Program-made: the position numbers and the translations under genes
The notes under the pieces: model-generated
What the model saw: only the letters and a program-made list of their open reading frames with translations
What the model was told of the DNA's origin: nothing
Database searches by the model: none
NCBI GenBank assembly: GCA_025057135.1
Contig: JANWXY010000027.1
Span: 1 to 58,741 of the forward strand
Reading direction: 5' to 3'
From: Bacteroidia bacterium
GTDB lineage: Bacteria > Bacteroidota > Bacteroidia > SpSt-205
Length of the DNA: 58,741 bases
Shown: positions 25,588 to 34,638 of the stretch, piece after piece
Layout: each line of letters begins with the position of its first letter
How positions within the stretch are numbered: position 1 is the stretch's first letter

Positions 25588-28541
25588 GATATGCCTGGCT
25601 ACAGGCTCTTCCGCTTCTTTGGGGTCCTGAACGCTTCCGTTATGAAGGGGAGAGAGCTCACTTTCAAGGGGCGCAAAGTTGGGCGCGACAACAGGATATT
25701 TTATACATAGACAGGCTGCCTCTCCCCCTACCCGTGGCACCGCCTTCACCTCTGGTGCCCCTGTGGGAAAAATACGCCCTATTTGACCTTCTCCGAGAGA
25801 ATGCCCCTCATGAGTTAGAGAACTTCGCAGCAGAGGAAGCTCCCTCTTATCGAAGTGCTCTCGCCCGATTCTATGCCGCCAAATACGCCTTTCTCCGCAA
25901 GCAGTATGACAGGACGCTTGAATACTTGTCTGGTTTGAACCCCACGGAGTTTTCCCCCCTACTGCGTCAGGATATGCAGTTTATGGAGGGATACGCAGCA
26001 TATGCGATAGGAGATAAAGGCAAGGCTATCGCTCGGTTGCGTCCTCTGACTGAAAAGTTAGGTCCTTTTCATGACGCAGCGAACTATTATCTCGGTCTCA
26101 TCTACTATGAACGGGGGGACTGGCGCAGTGCCGCAGGGCATCTGGAAGCGGTACAAACGCGAGCCCCCTACGCACAGGAAGCACCGCTATGGCTGGCATA
26201 CTCTCTGGGCAAAATCCCTGACCTTCCACGCTTGAAAGAATGGGGGGAGCGATGGCGCCGCCAAAATCCACCGCCTGCGCACGCCGACACACTCTGGGCC
26301 TTTATAGCGATTACCCTCGCCCAGGCTCAGCAGTGCAAAGCCGCTGAGGAGTATGCCGCTCTCGTGGAGTCTGACCCTTTGGTACGGCTACATTTAGGGA
26401 TTTGTGCCTATAATCAGAATAGGGATACTCTGGCTCTACGCCTCTGGGAGCCACTCCTGAATAGAAGAGACTCACTAAGTACATGGGCCCGCTATGGATA
26501 CGCTTCGGCTCTGGCCCGCTTGAGACGAAAGGAAGAAGCTCTGAGTATTCTATCTGGACTTTCCCCCTCCCCTACGGCACCTATCCCACAATCGCTCTGG
26601 CTCTCTGCGCAGTTGGCTTGGGACTTGCGTCTGCCGGAGTCGGGCCGAAGTGCGCTTTTAGCTTATCTGCAGTATCCTCATCTGCCTAAACGTCAAGAAG
26701 CTCTCCGCTTCATAGCCGAGTTTTATGCCGCCGAAGGTAAATATAAAGAAGCGCTGCACACCTTAGACACGCTCTCTGGGAATGAGTTAGACGAACCCAG
26801 GCAGCGGTTTTGGCTTATGGCGGGATTAGATGCTTTTGCAGAAAAACGCTACGGAGACGCAGAAAGTCTATTTACCCGAGCAGTGCATGCACGCGGCCCA
26901 CACGCGGCCGTGGCTCTCTTTTGGCAGGCAGAAGCCCTCTATCGGCAAGGCGAACTGCGCTCTGCCATAGAAGCTTATGGTCGATTTCTTCGTCACCCCA
27001 ATCACAAGAGCACGCCCTATACCGAGGAGGCGCGTTTAGCTATCGCATGGGCGTTTTTACAGCTTGGACAGGGGGAGGAGGCTCTCCGCTATAGCGAAGC
27101 CCTTCGCCGAGAAGCAAAAAATCCCCTACATTCGTATGCCACCTTCATATCGGCCGGCGCCTACTATCTGAGGAAGCGATATACCGAAGCCCTCTCACTC
27201 TATCAAAGCCTCATAGGGTCTTCTCTGCCTCAGGCCCAGGTGCGATACTATCTTGCGCAGACTTACATACGATTAGAACGGTATAGCGAAGCCGAAGCCG
27301 TACTGGCAGAGCTAAATCCCACTCTGGCAGGGGCAGACCTGGGACTGTACTTAAGAGCGGAAATATGCGCCTTATGGCTCAATCGCCCCTCCTGCACCAA
27401 AGCAGCGGCTGAGCAGCTTCTGCATCATTTCCCGAACTCACCCAAAGCCCCCTTAGCCCTAGCCCGCCTCGGTTTAGCCCAAGCTGAACTCGGAGAAAGA
27501 GAGGCTGCAATCGCTTCTCTGCAGCGCACGTTATCTGACTATCCAGCTTCTCCAGAGGCGGCAAAGATGGCTTTGGACGGACTACGGAGCCTCCTACCTA
27601 CCGACGAGTATGATAAAATCTACCAAAGCTTCATGAGGCAGCTTCCCGCAGGTAGCGAGACTCGGCTGAGCTTTGAGCGGGAACGCTTACGGCAGCTTGC
27701 TGAAAATGAACGATGGAGCACCTTAGAAGCCGAAGCTGCTAAAGCAGCCGCACAGTACCCAGCTCTATCCGGAGAAGCTCTGGCTTGGCGTGCCCTCGCC
27801 GTTGAAAACCTCGGCGATACTTCCAGAGCACTTCAACTTTACCAGGAGCTTACCCTTTACCCAGAGCAGCGAGCGCGCGCTTGGGAACGGCTCGCTCGGC
27901 TACATGTGAGTAGAGGAGCACTCCAGCAAGCGCTCTCTGCTCAGGACTCTTTGATGCGCTATTTGCCTACGACAGGCTACCTTCGGGTACAAGGCCTGCT
28001 TATGTGGGCAGACCTGGCATCCGCTCTCGGAAAGTCAGACAGCGCCCGAATGGTACTATCTGAGCTCCTCAGCGATACCCTACTAAACGCCTTCTCACGT
28101 CAGCGCCTCCTCCTCAGCATAGCCAGCCTATGGGAAAAGTCTGAGAAGCCCGACTCGGCCATAAGTGCCCTTCATCGTGCCGTGGAAATAGACAAAAACC
28201 TCTTAGCTGCCGAAGCTTTATACCATCAAGCCCGGATATTTTATGCCCTCAAAAGACACGACCAAGCTCGGCAAGCCATCTACCGCTTGCGTGACGAAAT
28301 GCCCCAGTACGTAGAGCCCCGAGCCCAAGCTTATCTGATACTTGCTCGGATATTTATAGACGAAAACAAGAGGAAATCCGCCAACCAGCTCCTAGAGAGC
28401 CTCATAGAGAATGCACCTAACGAGTCTATTCGTAAGGAAGCTCGCATCCTAAAAGAGAGCATTCCCCCTGCTCCACCAGATTCGCCTCCCCCTAATCAAC
28501 CCAAACCTAAGCCCAAGAAGAAGTCCAAGAAGCCCGATTGA
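25563..28541 (+). CDS. Large exported TPR-repeat protein
   Basis: 992 residues. A short hydrophobic N-terminus (AVIIGYAWLQALPLLWG) suggests export. The remainder is built from tetratricopeptide-like helix pairs with conserved A, G and Y positions (e.g. AANYYLGLIYYERGDWRSAAGHL, VALFWQAEALYRQGELRSAIEAYGRFL, APLALARLGLAQAELGEREAAIASLQRTL). It ends in a low-complexity Pro/Lys tail (residues about 970-992). TPR proteins of this size usually scaffold envelope complexes. The start is uncertain: GTG 25563 overlapping the previous gene, or TTG 25572. Linked by overlap to the CHAD-like gene and, 10 bases on, to DUF2851. Confidence 0.75.
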   Translation: MGNLAVIIGYAWLQALPLLWGPERFRYEGERAHFQGAQSWARQQDILYIDRLPLPLPVAPPSPLVPLWEKYALFDLLRENAPHELENFAAEEAPSYRSALARFYAAKYAFLRKQYDRTLEYLSGLNPTEFSPLLRQDMQFMEGYAAYAIGDKGKAIARLRPLTEKLGPFHDAANYYLGLIYYERGDWRSAAGHLEAVQTRAPYAQEAPLWLAYSLGKIPDLPRLKEWGERWRRQNPPPAHADTLWAFIAITLAQAQQCKAAEEYAALVESDPLVRLHLGICAYNQNRDTLALRLWEPLLNRRDSLSTWARYGYASALARLRRKEEALSILSGLSPSPTAPIPQSLWLSAQLAWDLRLPESGRSALLAYLQYPHLPKRQEALRFIAEFYAAEGKYKEALHTLDTLSGNELDEPRQRFWLMAGLDAFAEKRYGDAESLFTRAVHARGPHAAVALFWQAEALYRQGELRSAIEAYGRFLRHPNHKSTPYTEEARLAIAWAFLQLGQGEEALRYSEALRREAKNPLHSYATFISAGAYYLRKRYTEALSLYQSLIGSSLPQAQVRYYLAQTYIRLERYSEAEAVLAELNPTLAGADLGLYLRAEICALWLNRPSCTKAAAEQLLHHFPNSPKAPLALARLGLAQAELGEREAAIASLQRTLSDYPASPEAAKMALDGLRSLLPTDEYDKIYQSFMRQLPAGSETRLSFERERLRQLAENERWSTLEAEAAKAAAQYPALSGEALAWRALAVENLGDTSRALQLYQELTLYPEQRARAWERLARLHVSRGALQQALSAQDSLMRYLPTTGYLRVQGLLMWADLASALGKSDSARMVLSELLSDTLLNAFSRQRLLLSIASLWEKSEKPDSAISALHRAVEIDKNLLAAEALYHQARIFYALKRHDQARQAIYRLRDEMPQYVEPRAQAYLILARIFIDENKRKSANQLLESLIENAPNESIRKEARILKESIPPAPPDSPPPNQPKPKPKKKSKKPD

Positions 28542-28551
28542 AACTTGACAG

Positions 28552-29826
28552 ATGGAGAGCAGCCCCAAACGTACTCGCAAACAGAAATCTTATCCGTCCC
28601 GAGTATCCGAACTGCTTCTCCACTGGATATGGAGAAACCGACTATTTGAGTCAGCGGCGCTGCGTACTCTAAATGGTCAGGCCGTAGAAATCATAGAAAC
28701 TGGCACCTTTCACCCCCAGGGACCTGATTTTCAAGGAGTTAAAGCCCGCATAGATGGAGTCCTGTGGATAGGTAGCGCTGAAGTAGATATAGCCCCGGAC
28801 TCTTGGTATGCACACAAACACCATGAAAATCCAGCCCATCGCAGCACCATCCTCCACATCGTCTGGGACACCTCTCCCCATGCCCTCACCATAGATATGG
28901 ATGGCCGGGAAATTCCTATCCTTCCGCTGGCTCCGGCGGTTCAAGCTGACATACTGCAGAGATTGCACACAGAACGGCCAAGCTTTCCCTGTGCAAGCTT
29001 GGCGCGCCTACTACCCGAGTCGGACTGGATCAGCTTATATGAGACGTGGGGAGAAAAGCGGCTGATAAGTCGCCATCGTACTTACCGCAGTGAAAGAGAG
29101 CTTTTTGAGGCATTCTGGCGAGCGCTCCTTTACAGCTTCGGAGCTCCTGACGGACAAGTTTTTCAACTTATCGCCGAAAGTCTCCCCTGGACAGTTTTTA
29201 CTCGGTCAGCGGAGACCCTCGTGCAAAAGGAAGCTACGCTTTTCGGCATCGCCGGTCTCATGGAAAACCTGCCAGCCCCTCAGCATCCATACGAGCGAGA
29301 ACTTTCAGACACCTGGCGCTACTTGAAACGAAAGCACAACTGGTGCAGTCTCAAGATTCGCTTTCGTCCAGCCCGTCCAGCGGCTTCGCCGTGGATACGA
29401 TTAGCTCAGGCAGCTGCCCTCATTCATACCCATCCTAAGCCTGTCGAATTGCTTCTCCATCCTCCCGCAGCTCTACCAGTGCCGAGCCCATACTGGCTCA
29501 AACACTGGGCATGGCAGAAACCCTTAGCCATTCCCTTGCGAGCCGCTTCTCCTTTTCTATACCAGAATATACTCATCAATGTCCTTTATCCGTTCGGGAT
29601 TTACTACCTGCGGTACCTCGGACGATTAGAGGAGGCCTTAGATATGGTAGATAAGTTTCGCCGCTGCGCTCCAGAGAATCATACTTATGCTCGCCTCTAT
29701 GCCAAATGGGCTTATCCTGCTCGCAGTGCATGGCAAACTCAGGGACAAATCCAGCTCTGGCGAGACGCCTGTCAGCTTCAGGCCTGCCTTTCCTGCCCAA
29801 TCGGAAAAGCCATTCTAACCAGGTAG
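28552..29826 (+). CDS. DUF2851 family protein
   Basis: 424 residues of the Bacteroidota family DUF2851. The N-terminal domain has LLHWIWRNRLFESAALRTLNGQAVEIIETGTFHPQGPDFQGVKARIDGVLWIGSAEVDIAPDSWYAHKHH.NPAH...ILHIVW, with acidic and His positions arranged like a nuclease-type fold, though function is unproven. The C-terminus ends in ACQLQACLSCPIGKAIL with the conserved cysteines. Starts 10 bases after the TPR gene and closes the operon begun at mraZ. Confidence 0.85.
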   Translation: MESSPKRTRKQKSYPSRVSELLLHWIWRNRLFESAALRTLNGQAVEIIETGTFHPQGPDFQGVKARIDGVLWIGSAEVDIAPDSWYAHKHHENPAHRSTILHIVWDTSPHALTIDMDGREIPILPLAPAVQADILQRLHTERPSFPCASLARLLPESDWISLYETWGEKRLISRHRTYRSERELFEAFWRALLYSFGAPDGQVFQLIAESLPWTVFTRSAETLVQKEATLFGIAGLMENLPAPQHPYERELSDTWRYLKRKHNWCSLKIRFRPARPAASPWIRLAQAAALIHTHPKPVELLLHPPAALPVPSPYWLKHWAWQKPLAIPLRAASPFLYQNILINVLYPFGIYYLRYLGRLEEALDMVDKFRRCAPENHTYARLYAKWAYPARSAWQTQGQIQLWRDACQLQACLSCPIGKAILTR

Positions 29827-30106
29827 TTTGCTAAAATAGCCTTACTCCCTTCCCTCCTCACCCACAAATAACCAGTGAGGAGAAATACCTCCGCAGCACT
29901 CGGAGCTTGATTGTGTTCATAACCTCTGAGGATTTTTTGAAAGTAAGAAAGTTTCGCAAAATAGGCGAGTTATCAGCTTGCATTCCTCTATGCACAGCGT
30001 CCGCCACTCCGAAGCCAACTGAAAACTACCGCTGTCTCCGAAGCTTTACGCATTTTGAAGCTGGTCAAGAAAAAGATAGGCTGACTATCCACGCATAATA
30101 CCCCTA
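29827..30106. other. 280-base convergent intergenic region with two inverted repeats
   Basis: The largest gene-free stretch, between the converging DUF2851 and glycerol-3-phosphate dehydrogenase genes. It holds CTCCTCAC/GTGAGGAG (29854-29861 with 29875-29882, 13-base loop) and CTCCG/CGGAG (29889-29893 with 29901-29905). These may act as a bidirectional termination region, but neither has a clear T run. A 63-codon open frame here has no convincing protein character. Confidence 0.4.
29854..29882. terminator. Possible hairpin terminator after DUF2851
   Basis: Perfect 8-base inverted repeat CTCCTCAC...GTGAGGAG with a 13-base loop, 28 bases after the DUF2851 stop. The following sequence is AAATACC rather than a T tract, so intrinsic termination is uncertain. 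Confidence 0.3.
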
Positions 30107-31525
30107 CTAATGAGACTTCTGTCCTAACTCTTGCCACTTTTCTGAAAGGGCTGCTTTTAGACGCTGAGCCCGTTTTTCATTTATTAGATGCAGCTGCCAC
30201 CTCCCTTTGACAATATCATCAGGCGTATGAGCCCATCCCATGCGCTTCCAAAAAATCACCTCACCCTCCAAATAAGGCTCCCCAGGGAGGATAGGCGAGG
30301 GATATTCCAGCTTGAGCCTCTCTAACTCTGATAAGTCAGGAACTATCTGAGACACCTCCATTCCCTCTGACATGGGGAGATTCAAAAAATGCCGATATAT
30401 TGCCCTCATTGTATCCTCGCCCATCGCTCTAAAAGTGGTCCATTTTCCACCCATAAGATGTATGACCTTATGCTCCCGCCAAACTTCAATAACATGATTC
30501 CTAGCCAAACGCGCCGTAGATACCTGTGCATCAGCTGCTACGAGAGGTCTGAAACCCGCAAAGCGAGCGACCACTTCGCCTTCCACATCAAAGTAGCGTC
30601 TCAAATGAGTAAGCAAGTATTCTTCTTCACGCGGTGGTACTTCGGCATCCCAGGTAGGAGCATCAGCCTCTTCATCTGTAGTACCGACTAACCAAGTGTG
30701 ATTTTCCCACGGTAGGATAAATAATACCCGTCCATCAGCTGTACGCGGGATAAGGAAGCCAGCTTTCAACTCTGGTAGATTGGCTAGGACTAAATGGCTT
30801 CCGCGGCTCACTCTTATGCGAGATGGAACCTCAGGACGGAGTTTTCGTCGCAGTACATCGCCCCACGGGCCCGTAGCATTTACAACGATATCCCCTGTCT
30901 CCTCATACACTTCTCCCTTGGCGGATTGGATGATCACCTGAACGCCCTTCAGACCGGCCTGTATATCTACGACTTGATGGTATGTGCGCACTTCTACTCC
31001 AAACCTTTGTACGAGATATAGTGCCAAATGCACAGCATATAACCTATCCTGAAACTGCCCATCCCAATACATCCAGCCGCCATTTATACCTGATTTGACT
31101 GATGGAAAGTATTCGTAAAAGGCTTCCCGACCAATCCACTGAGGTGCCCCCAAGCGATATGGATAACTGAGATAATCATACACTCTAAGCCCAACGCCGT
31201 AATAAAACCTCTCCCAACCGGAGACGACTGGAAGGACGATAGGCACAGGACGGCACAATAAAGGATGGCTATTTAGGACCCATTTTCGTTCGCGGAGGGC
31301 TTCACGCACAAGCTGCCAGTCACTCCATCTCAGAGAGCGTATGGCAGACTCTAAGTATCTAACCCCTCCATGTATGAGCTTGGTAGAAGTTGTAGATGTC
31401 CCCCCTCCAATGTCGCGAGCCTCTAAAATCAGTACCCGCCATCCCCGACGAGCAGCCGCCAGGGCGACTCCTAACCCACTACTGCCCGCCCCGATGATGA
31501 TTAGCCTTCGCTCTGAGCTCTGCAT
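30107..31525 (-). CDS. glpD: FAD-dependent glycerol-3-phosphate dehydrogenase
   Basis: Oxidises sn-glycerol-3-phosphate to dihydroxyacetone phosphate at the membrane, passing electrons to quinone. About 472 residues. Visible are the FAD-binding IIGAGSSGLGVALAAARRGWRVLILEA, GGGTSTTSTKLIHGGVRYLE (the DAO/GlpD hallmark), VVNATGPWGDVLRR, FILPWENHTWLVGTTDEE and HLMGGKWTTFRAMGEDTMR. ATG 31525 is used. It lies 47 bases inside the 3' end of the preceding membrane-protein gene, and CATCTTTG, one base from the usual -7 box, lies 6 bases before it. No glycerol kinase or facilitator is adjacent. Confidence 0.9.
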   Translation of the reverse strand: MQSSERRLIIIGAGSSGLGVALAAARRGWRVLILEARDIGGGTSTTSTKLIHGGVRYLESAIRSLRWSDWQLVREALRERKWVLNSHPLLCRPVPIVLPVVSGWERFYYGVGLRVYDYLSYPYRLGAPQWIGREAFYEYFPSVKSGINGGWMYWDGQFQDRLYAVHLALYLVQRFGVEVRTYHQVVDIQAGLKGVQVIIQSAKGEVYEETGDIVVNATGPWGDVLRRKLRPEVPSRIRVSRGSHLVLANLPELKAGFLIPRTADGRVLFILPWENHTWLVGTTDEEADAPTWDAEVPPREEEYLLTHLRRYFDVEGEVVARFAGFRPLVAADAQVSTARLARNHVIEVWREHKVIHLMGGKWTTFRAMGEDTMRAIYRHFLNLPMSEGMEVSQIVPDLSELERLKLEYPSPILPGEPYLEGEVIFWKRMGWAHTPDDIVKGRWQLHLINEKRAQRLKAALSEKWQELGQKSH

Positions 31526-32855
31526 AATTCGCAAAGATGACCAGATAAAAGAAGAATATGCCAGGTACTCTATAACGAACGAGATTTCCGAAATTACCTG
31601 AGGTCAGACCGACCATAAATAAGAAGAATATGGAAAAAATGATGAATGACCTGCTCATATGATGAGAAAAAATAGAACGGAGGACGTTTTGCGGACTGTA
31701 CTTAATTAGCCCGTATAAAGTGAAAAAAAGTAAGGAAGTTCCTTCTAATGCAGCCAAAAATACTATACCTTTTTTTGCTTCCCATAAAAATGGACGAAAC
31801 AGCCCCGTAAAAAACGCTATCGGAAACTTAGAAAGCATACCAGTCATAGTCGGCTCAAATTCTCCTATGTCATATACACTCCCGCCCGTCTCGGCATAGT
31901 ATGCTGTGTTTCGGACTAAATCCATCTGCACAAGATATGCCTGCTTGGGTATATTTTCCAGCGTATATTTTCCTGAGCTTTCAGCAGATACTTGTATAAG
32001 ATACAAAGTCAGACCTAATATGAGTACCACCAATATGAGATACAACGCATATAAAAAGATATCGCTTTTCATTTTTTTGCCAAAAACCTGAATAATCATA
32101 AACCCAAGTATGGGAATAAAACTCATGACGATATAAGGCTTAATCACATAAGCCAAGTATATCAAGATGAAGGATAGGATGTACCTAAATAAATGAGGCC
32201 GCTCTAAGAAAAGCCGCCGCAAAGCATAAAGGGTAAATAATAAAGCATATGCCTCCTTGAACGGTAGAGCTATCCATGATACTACAGACGGAAGAAATAA
32301 GATGGGAATAGCTGTACTCTGCCAGGAAGTGGGATAGACTTTCTCTAAACTCCTAAAAAAGCCAAACGATACCCAGAACGAATAGGTAGCAAATAGGACT
32401 ATCGTGCCATTTACAGAGCCTAAAGAAAGAAGTGTGATTGGAAAAGTGAGAGCCCCAACTGTCTGCGTCACCGGATCACGCAGGTATATCAGCTGAATCC
32501 CATTATCCGCCAGAAACCATGAAAAGTCTACATTTTCATTCAGATATTTGAAGTAATCTCGGTTTATTATGGAGGAGAAGATATATTCCAGGGTCTGTAT
32601 AGGCCGCCAGAAAAATAGCTTCACAAAATTGACGGAGTCTGAGATGTAGTTGATTATATCCCCCCCTCCATAATACAAGAGATATAGATAATATGTGGTA
32701 AATGCCCCAGCCACTTTGGCGAGCCAAGCCCAAAAGGCTATTTTGCGCAAATGGATGGGGAGGCTTGGCGAACTTCTCAAAGGATATACTATCAGAAAAT
32801 AGGCCGTCAAAAGAACAAACAAACCAATCACTAAATCCAGTATAAAATCAAGCAT
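31479..32855 (-). CDS. Polytopic inner-membrane protein of polymerase/mannosyltransferase-like type
   Basis: 458 residues with about 10-11 hydrophobic segments. The N-terminal stretch TTYYLYLLYYGGGDIINYISDS and the periplasmic loops resemble membrane proteins of Bacteroidota polysaccharide loci (O-antigen polymerase-like or GT-C-like), but no catalytic motif is certain. Codon use is visibly more A/T-rich (many ata, tat, aaa) than in the neighbours, as often seen for surface-glycan genes gained by transfer. It overlaps hemW by 8 bases and glpD by 47, so it is transcribed with them. Confidence 0.65.
   Translation of the reverse strand: MLDFILDLVIGLFVLLTAYFLIVYPLRSSPSLPIHLRKIAFWAWLAKVAGAFTTYYLYLLYYGGGDIINYISDSVNFVKLFFWRPIQTLEYIFSSIINRDYFKYLNENVDFSWFLADNGIQLIYLRDPVTQTVGALTFPITLLSLGSVNGTIVLFATYSFWVSFGFFRSLEKVYPTSWQSTAIPILFLPSVVSWIALPFKEAYALLFTLYALRRLFLERPHLFRYILSFILIYLAYVIKPYIVMSFIPILGFMIIQVFGKKMKSDIFLYALYLILVVLILGLTLYLIQVSAESSGKYTLENIPKQAYLVQMDLVRNTAYYAETGGSVYDIGEFEPTMTGMLSKFPIAFFTGLFRPFLWEAKKGIVFLAALEGTSLLFFTLYGLIKYSPQNVLRSIFSHHMSRSFIIFSIFFLFMVGLTSGNFGNLVRYRVPGIFFFYLVIFANYAELRAKANHHRGGQ
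31532..31539 (-). promoter_or_regulatory. Weak -7-like box CATCTTTG before glpD
   Basis: On the minus strand CATCTTTG is 6 bases before the ATG at 31525, inside the upstream gene. One mismatch to TAnnTTTG. It may give glpD its own transcript. Confidence 0.25.
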
Positions 32856-34011
32856 AAATACCAGCCGAATCTATTATTGTACTGAATTCTGCGGCCAGTT
32901 TATCTGAAAAAAGAGCCCCTTGGGGCGATAGACAAAACCCTTCTGCTGTCTGCTCTATCCAACCAGACTCCTCAGCCTGTCGCACAGCATTTTGCAGCCT
33001 GATGATGGTATTTTTATCCAGAGTCGTTAGGTCTGACCATGCGACTCCGGCACGCGTTCTGAACTGCGTAAGCCAGATCTCTGCAAGGATATCCCGAGTA
33101 GAGAGTTTCTCTACGAAATCTACTGGATAAACCGCACGAGTCAGGTCCGTCATATAAGCGCGTAGATTACGACGGTTCGCCCAACGCATCTCTGGGAGGT
33201 AGCTATGGGCGCTTGGCCCGAGACCGATATAAGGTTTGCGCTGCCAGTATCGCCAGTTATGGAGGCATTCATGGCCGGGGTAAGCCCAGTTGGAGATTTC
33301 ATACCAGATGAAACCTGCATTGCGCAAACTCTGATGAGCCGCCAAATAAGCGGTAGCGTAAATCTCCTCATTTACAGGTGAAATCCGACCTAAACGCAGC
33401 TTTTTGTAAAGAACCGTTCGCTCTTCTATGGTAAGGCCATAAAGAGAAATATGGGGAATCCCCCTATCCAAAAGACTATGTACATCTTGTACGAAGGATT
33501 CTATCGTCTGTCCTGGCACGGCAAAAATCAAGTCAGCGCTCCAAGAGGGCATATCTACTTCTGATAAACATTCCACCGCACGATAGGCTGCCTCAGGATC
33601 ATGGAAGCGTCCCAGGGATAGCAACACTTCTGATGAAAAGCTTTGAATGCCTACACTCACCCGAGTGACCCCCAAACTACGCCAGAAGCGTATATTGTCG
33701 GGGTGAATATCCTCAGGATTGGCTTCTATTGTAATCTCTACGGGAGAAAATGTGGGCAAAGCGGAGAGTCGAGTAAATATCCTTTCCCACAGCTTAGGGG
33801 GCAGCCAACTCGGCGTCCCTCCCCCGAAAAAGACTGTCTCTATACGATAGGCGCCCAAAATACTGGCGTATGCCTCTATCTCTTGTAGAAGAGCCCAGAC
33901 ATACTCCTCCATCAGACTCGCTCGAGGCGTAAAATAAAAATCACAGTAGTGACAGGCTCGCCGACAAAAGGGCACATGAATATACAGCCCGAGCGTCTCT
34001 ACTTGCGTCAA
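32848..34011 (-). CDS. hemW: HemW-like radical SAM protein (heme chaperone family)
   Basis: About 387 residues. Radical-SAM 4Fe-4S motif in YIHVPFCRRACHYCDFYF (CxxxCxxC), then ETVFFGGGTPSWL, EANPEDI, GVTRVSVGIQSF and SADLIFAVPGQT, all standard for HemW, a relative of HemN that binds heme and transfers it to partner proteins. The C-terminus has the winged-helix-like HemN_C region. Two starts are possible: GTG 34041, or TTG 34011 whose TTGA overlaps the rlmE stop. The latter gives the usual short leader before YIHVPFC and is used here. Confidence 0.88.
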   Translation of the reverse strand: MTQVETLGLYIHVPFCRRACHYCDFYFTPRASLMEEYVWALLQEIEAYASILGAYRIETVFFGGGTPSWLPPKLWERIFTRLSALPTFSPVEITIEANPEDIHPDNIRFWRSLGVTRVSVGIQSFSSEVLLSLGRFHDPEAAYRAVECLSEVDMPSWSADLIFAVPGQTIESFVQDVHSLLDRGIPHISLYGLTIEERTVLYKKLRLGRISPVNEEIYATAYLAAHQSLRNAGFIWYEISNWAYPGHECLHNWRYWQRKPYIGLGPSAHSYLPEMRWANRRNLRAYMTDLTRAVYPVDFVEKLSTRDILAEIWLTQFRTRAGVAWSDLTTLDKNTIIRLQNAVRQAEESGWIEQTAEGFCLSPQGALFSDKLAAEFSTIIDSAGIYA

Positions 34012-34589
34012 AGACGCTTCCTTAATCCAATCAGGAAACACTCCGTACTTCCCTTACGAGTAGCTGGCGGACGGAAGATATGGACACGCTCAAATATCTG
34101 CTGAGCGGCTCTGGTGAGAGGAGCGCGCTCGGGCCCCTCTAAAAGCTTGGCCACCCAGAATCCACCTCTCTGCAAAAACCGCTGAGCAAGATACAAACTG
34201 CGTTCTACCAGTGCAGCCGAACGCGCCTGATCCGTACAACGATTACCCGTCGTAGCAGGCGCCATATCTGATACGAGACCATGCCATATTTTACCCGCTA
34301 GAAAATTTTCTATCTCAGCGGCCAGTACATCCATTTGCTGAAACTCTAAGTTATCCGCTCTAAGGCGAACCTCCTGAATATCTACCGCAAGTACGCGCCC
34401 CTGCGGTCCTACCTTAGCCAAAAGATACTGCGACCACGACCCGGGCGCAGCGCCCAAATCCACCACATGCATCCCAGGAGCTACAAGATGGTATTTCGCA
34501 TCAATCGCCTCAAGCTTATAGACAGACCGGGCAAGATAGCCCTCTGCCTTTGCCCGATGAAAATAAGAGTCGTGAGGCTCGTACTTCAT
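34008..34589 (-). CDS. rlmE: 23S rRNA 2'-O-ribose methyltransferase RlmE (FtsJ)
   Basis: Methylates the 2'-OH of U2552 in 23S rRNA. 193 residues. The RrmJ K-D-K-E tetrad is visible: K in ARSVYKLEAID, D in LVSDMAPATTG, K in WVAKLLEG and E in GSTECFLIGL. The SAM site is VVDLGAAPGSWSQYL. It lies 49 bases after the aminopeptidase gene and overlaps hemW. Confidence 0.93.
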   Translation of the reverse strand: MKYEPHDSYFHRAKAEGYLARSVYKLEAIDAKYHLVAPGMHVVDLGAAPGSWSQYLLAKVGPQGRVLAVDIQEVRLRADNLEFQQMDVLAAEIENFLAGKIWHGLVSDMAPATTGNRCTDQARSAALVERSLYLAQRFLQRGGFWVAKLLEGPERAPLTRAAQQIFERVHIFRPPATRKGSTECFLIGLRKRL

Positions 34590-34638
34590 ATGGAAAAGAA
34601 GCTATTACCCTCTCCTCAAGTTAGAAACGGTCCTATTC

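Noticed and set aside
29907-30098. 63-codon frame in the convergent intergenic region
   Set aside because: No homology or promoter box, and its composition is like the surrounding non-coding DNA.
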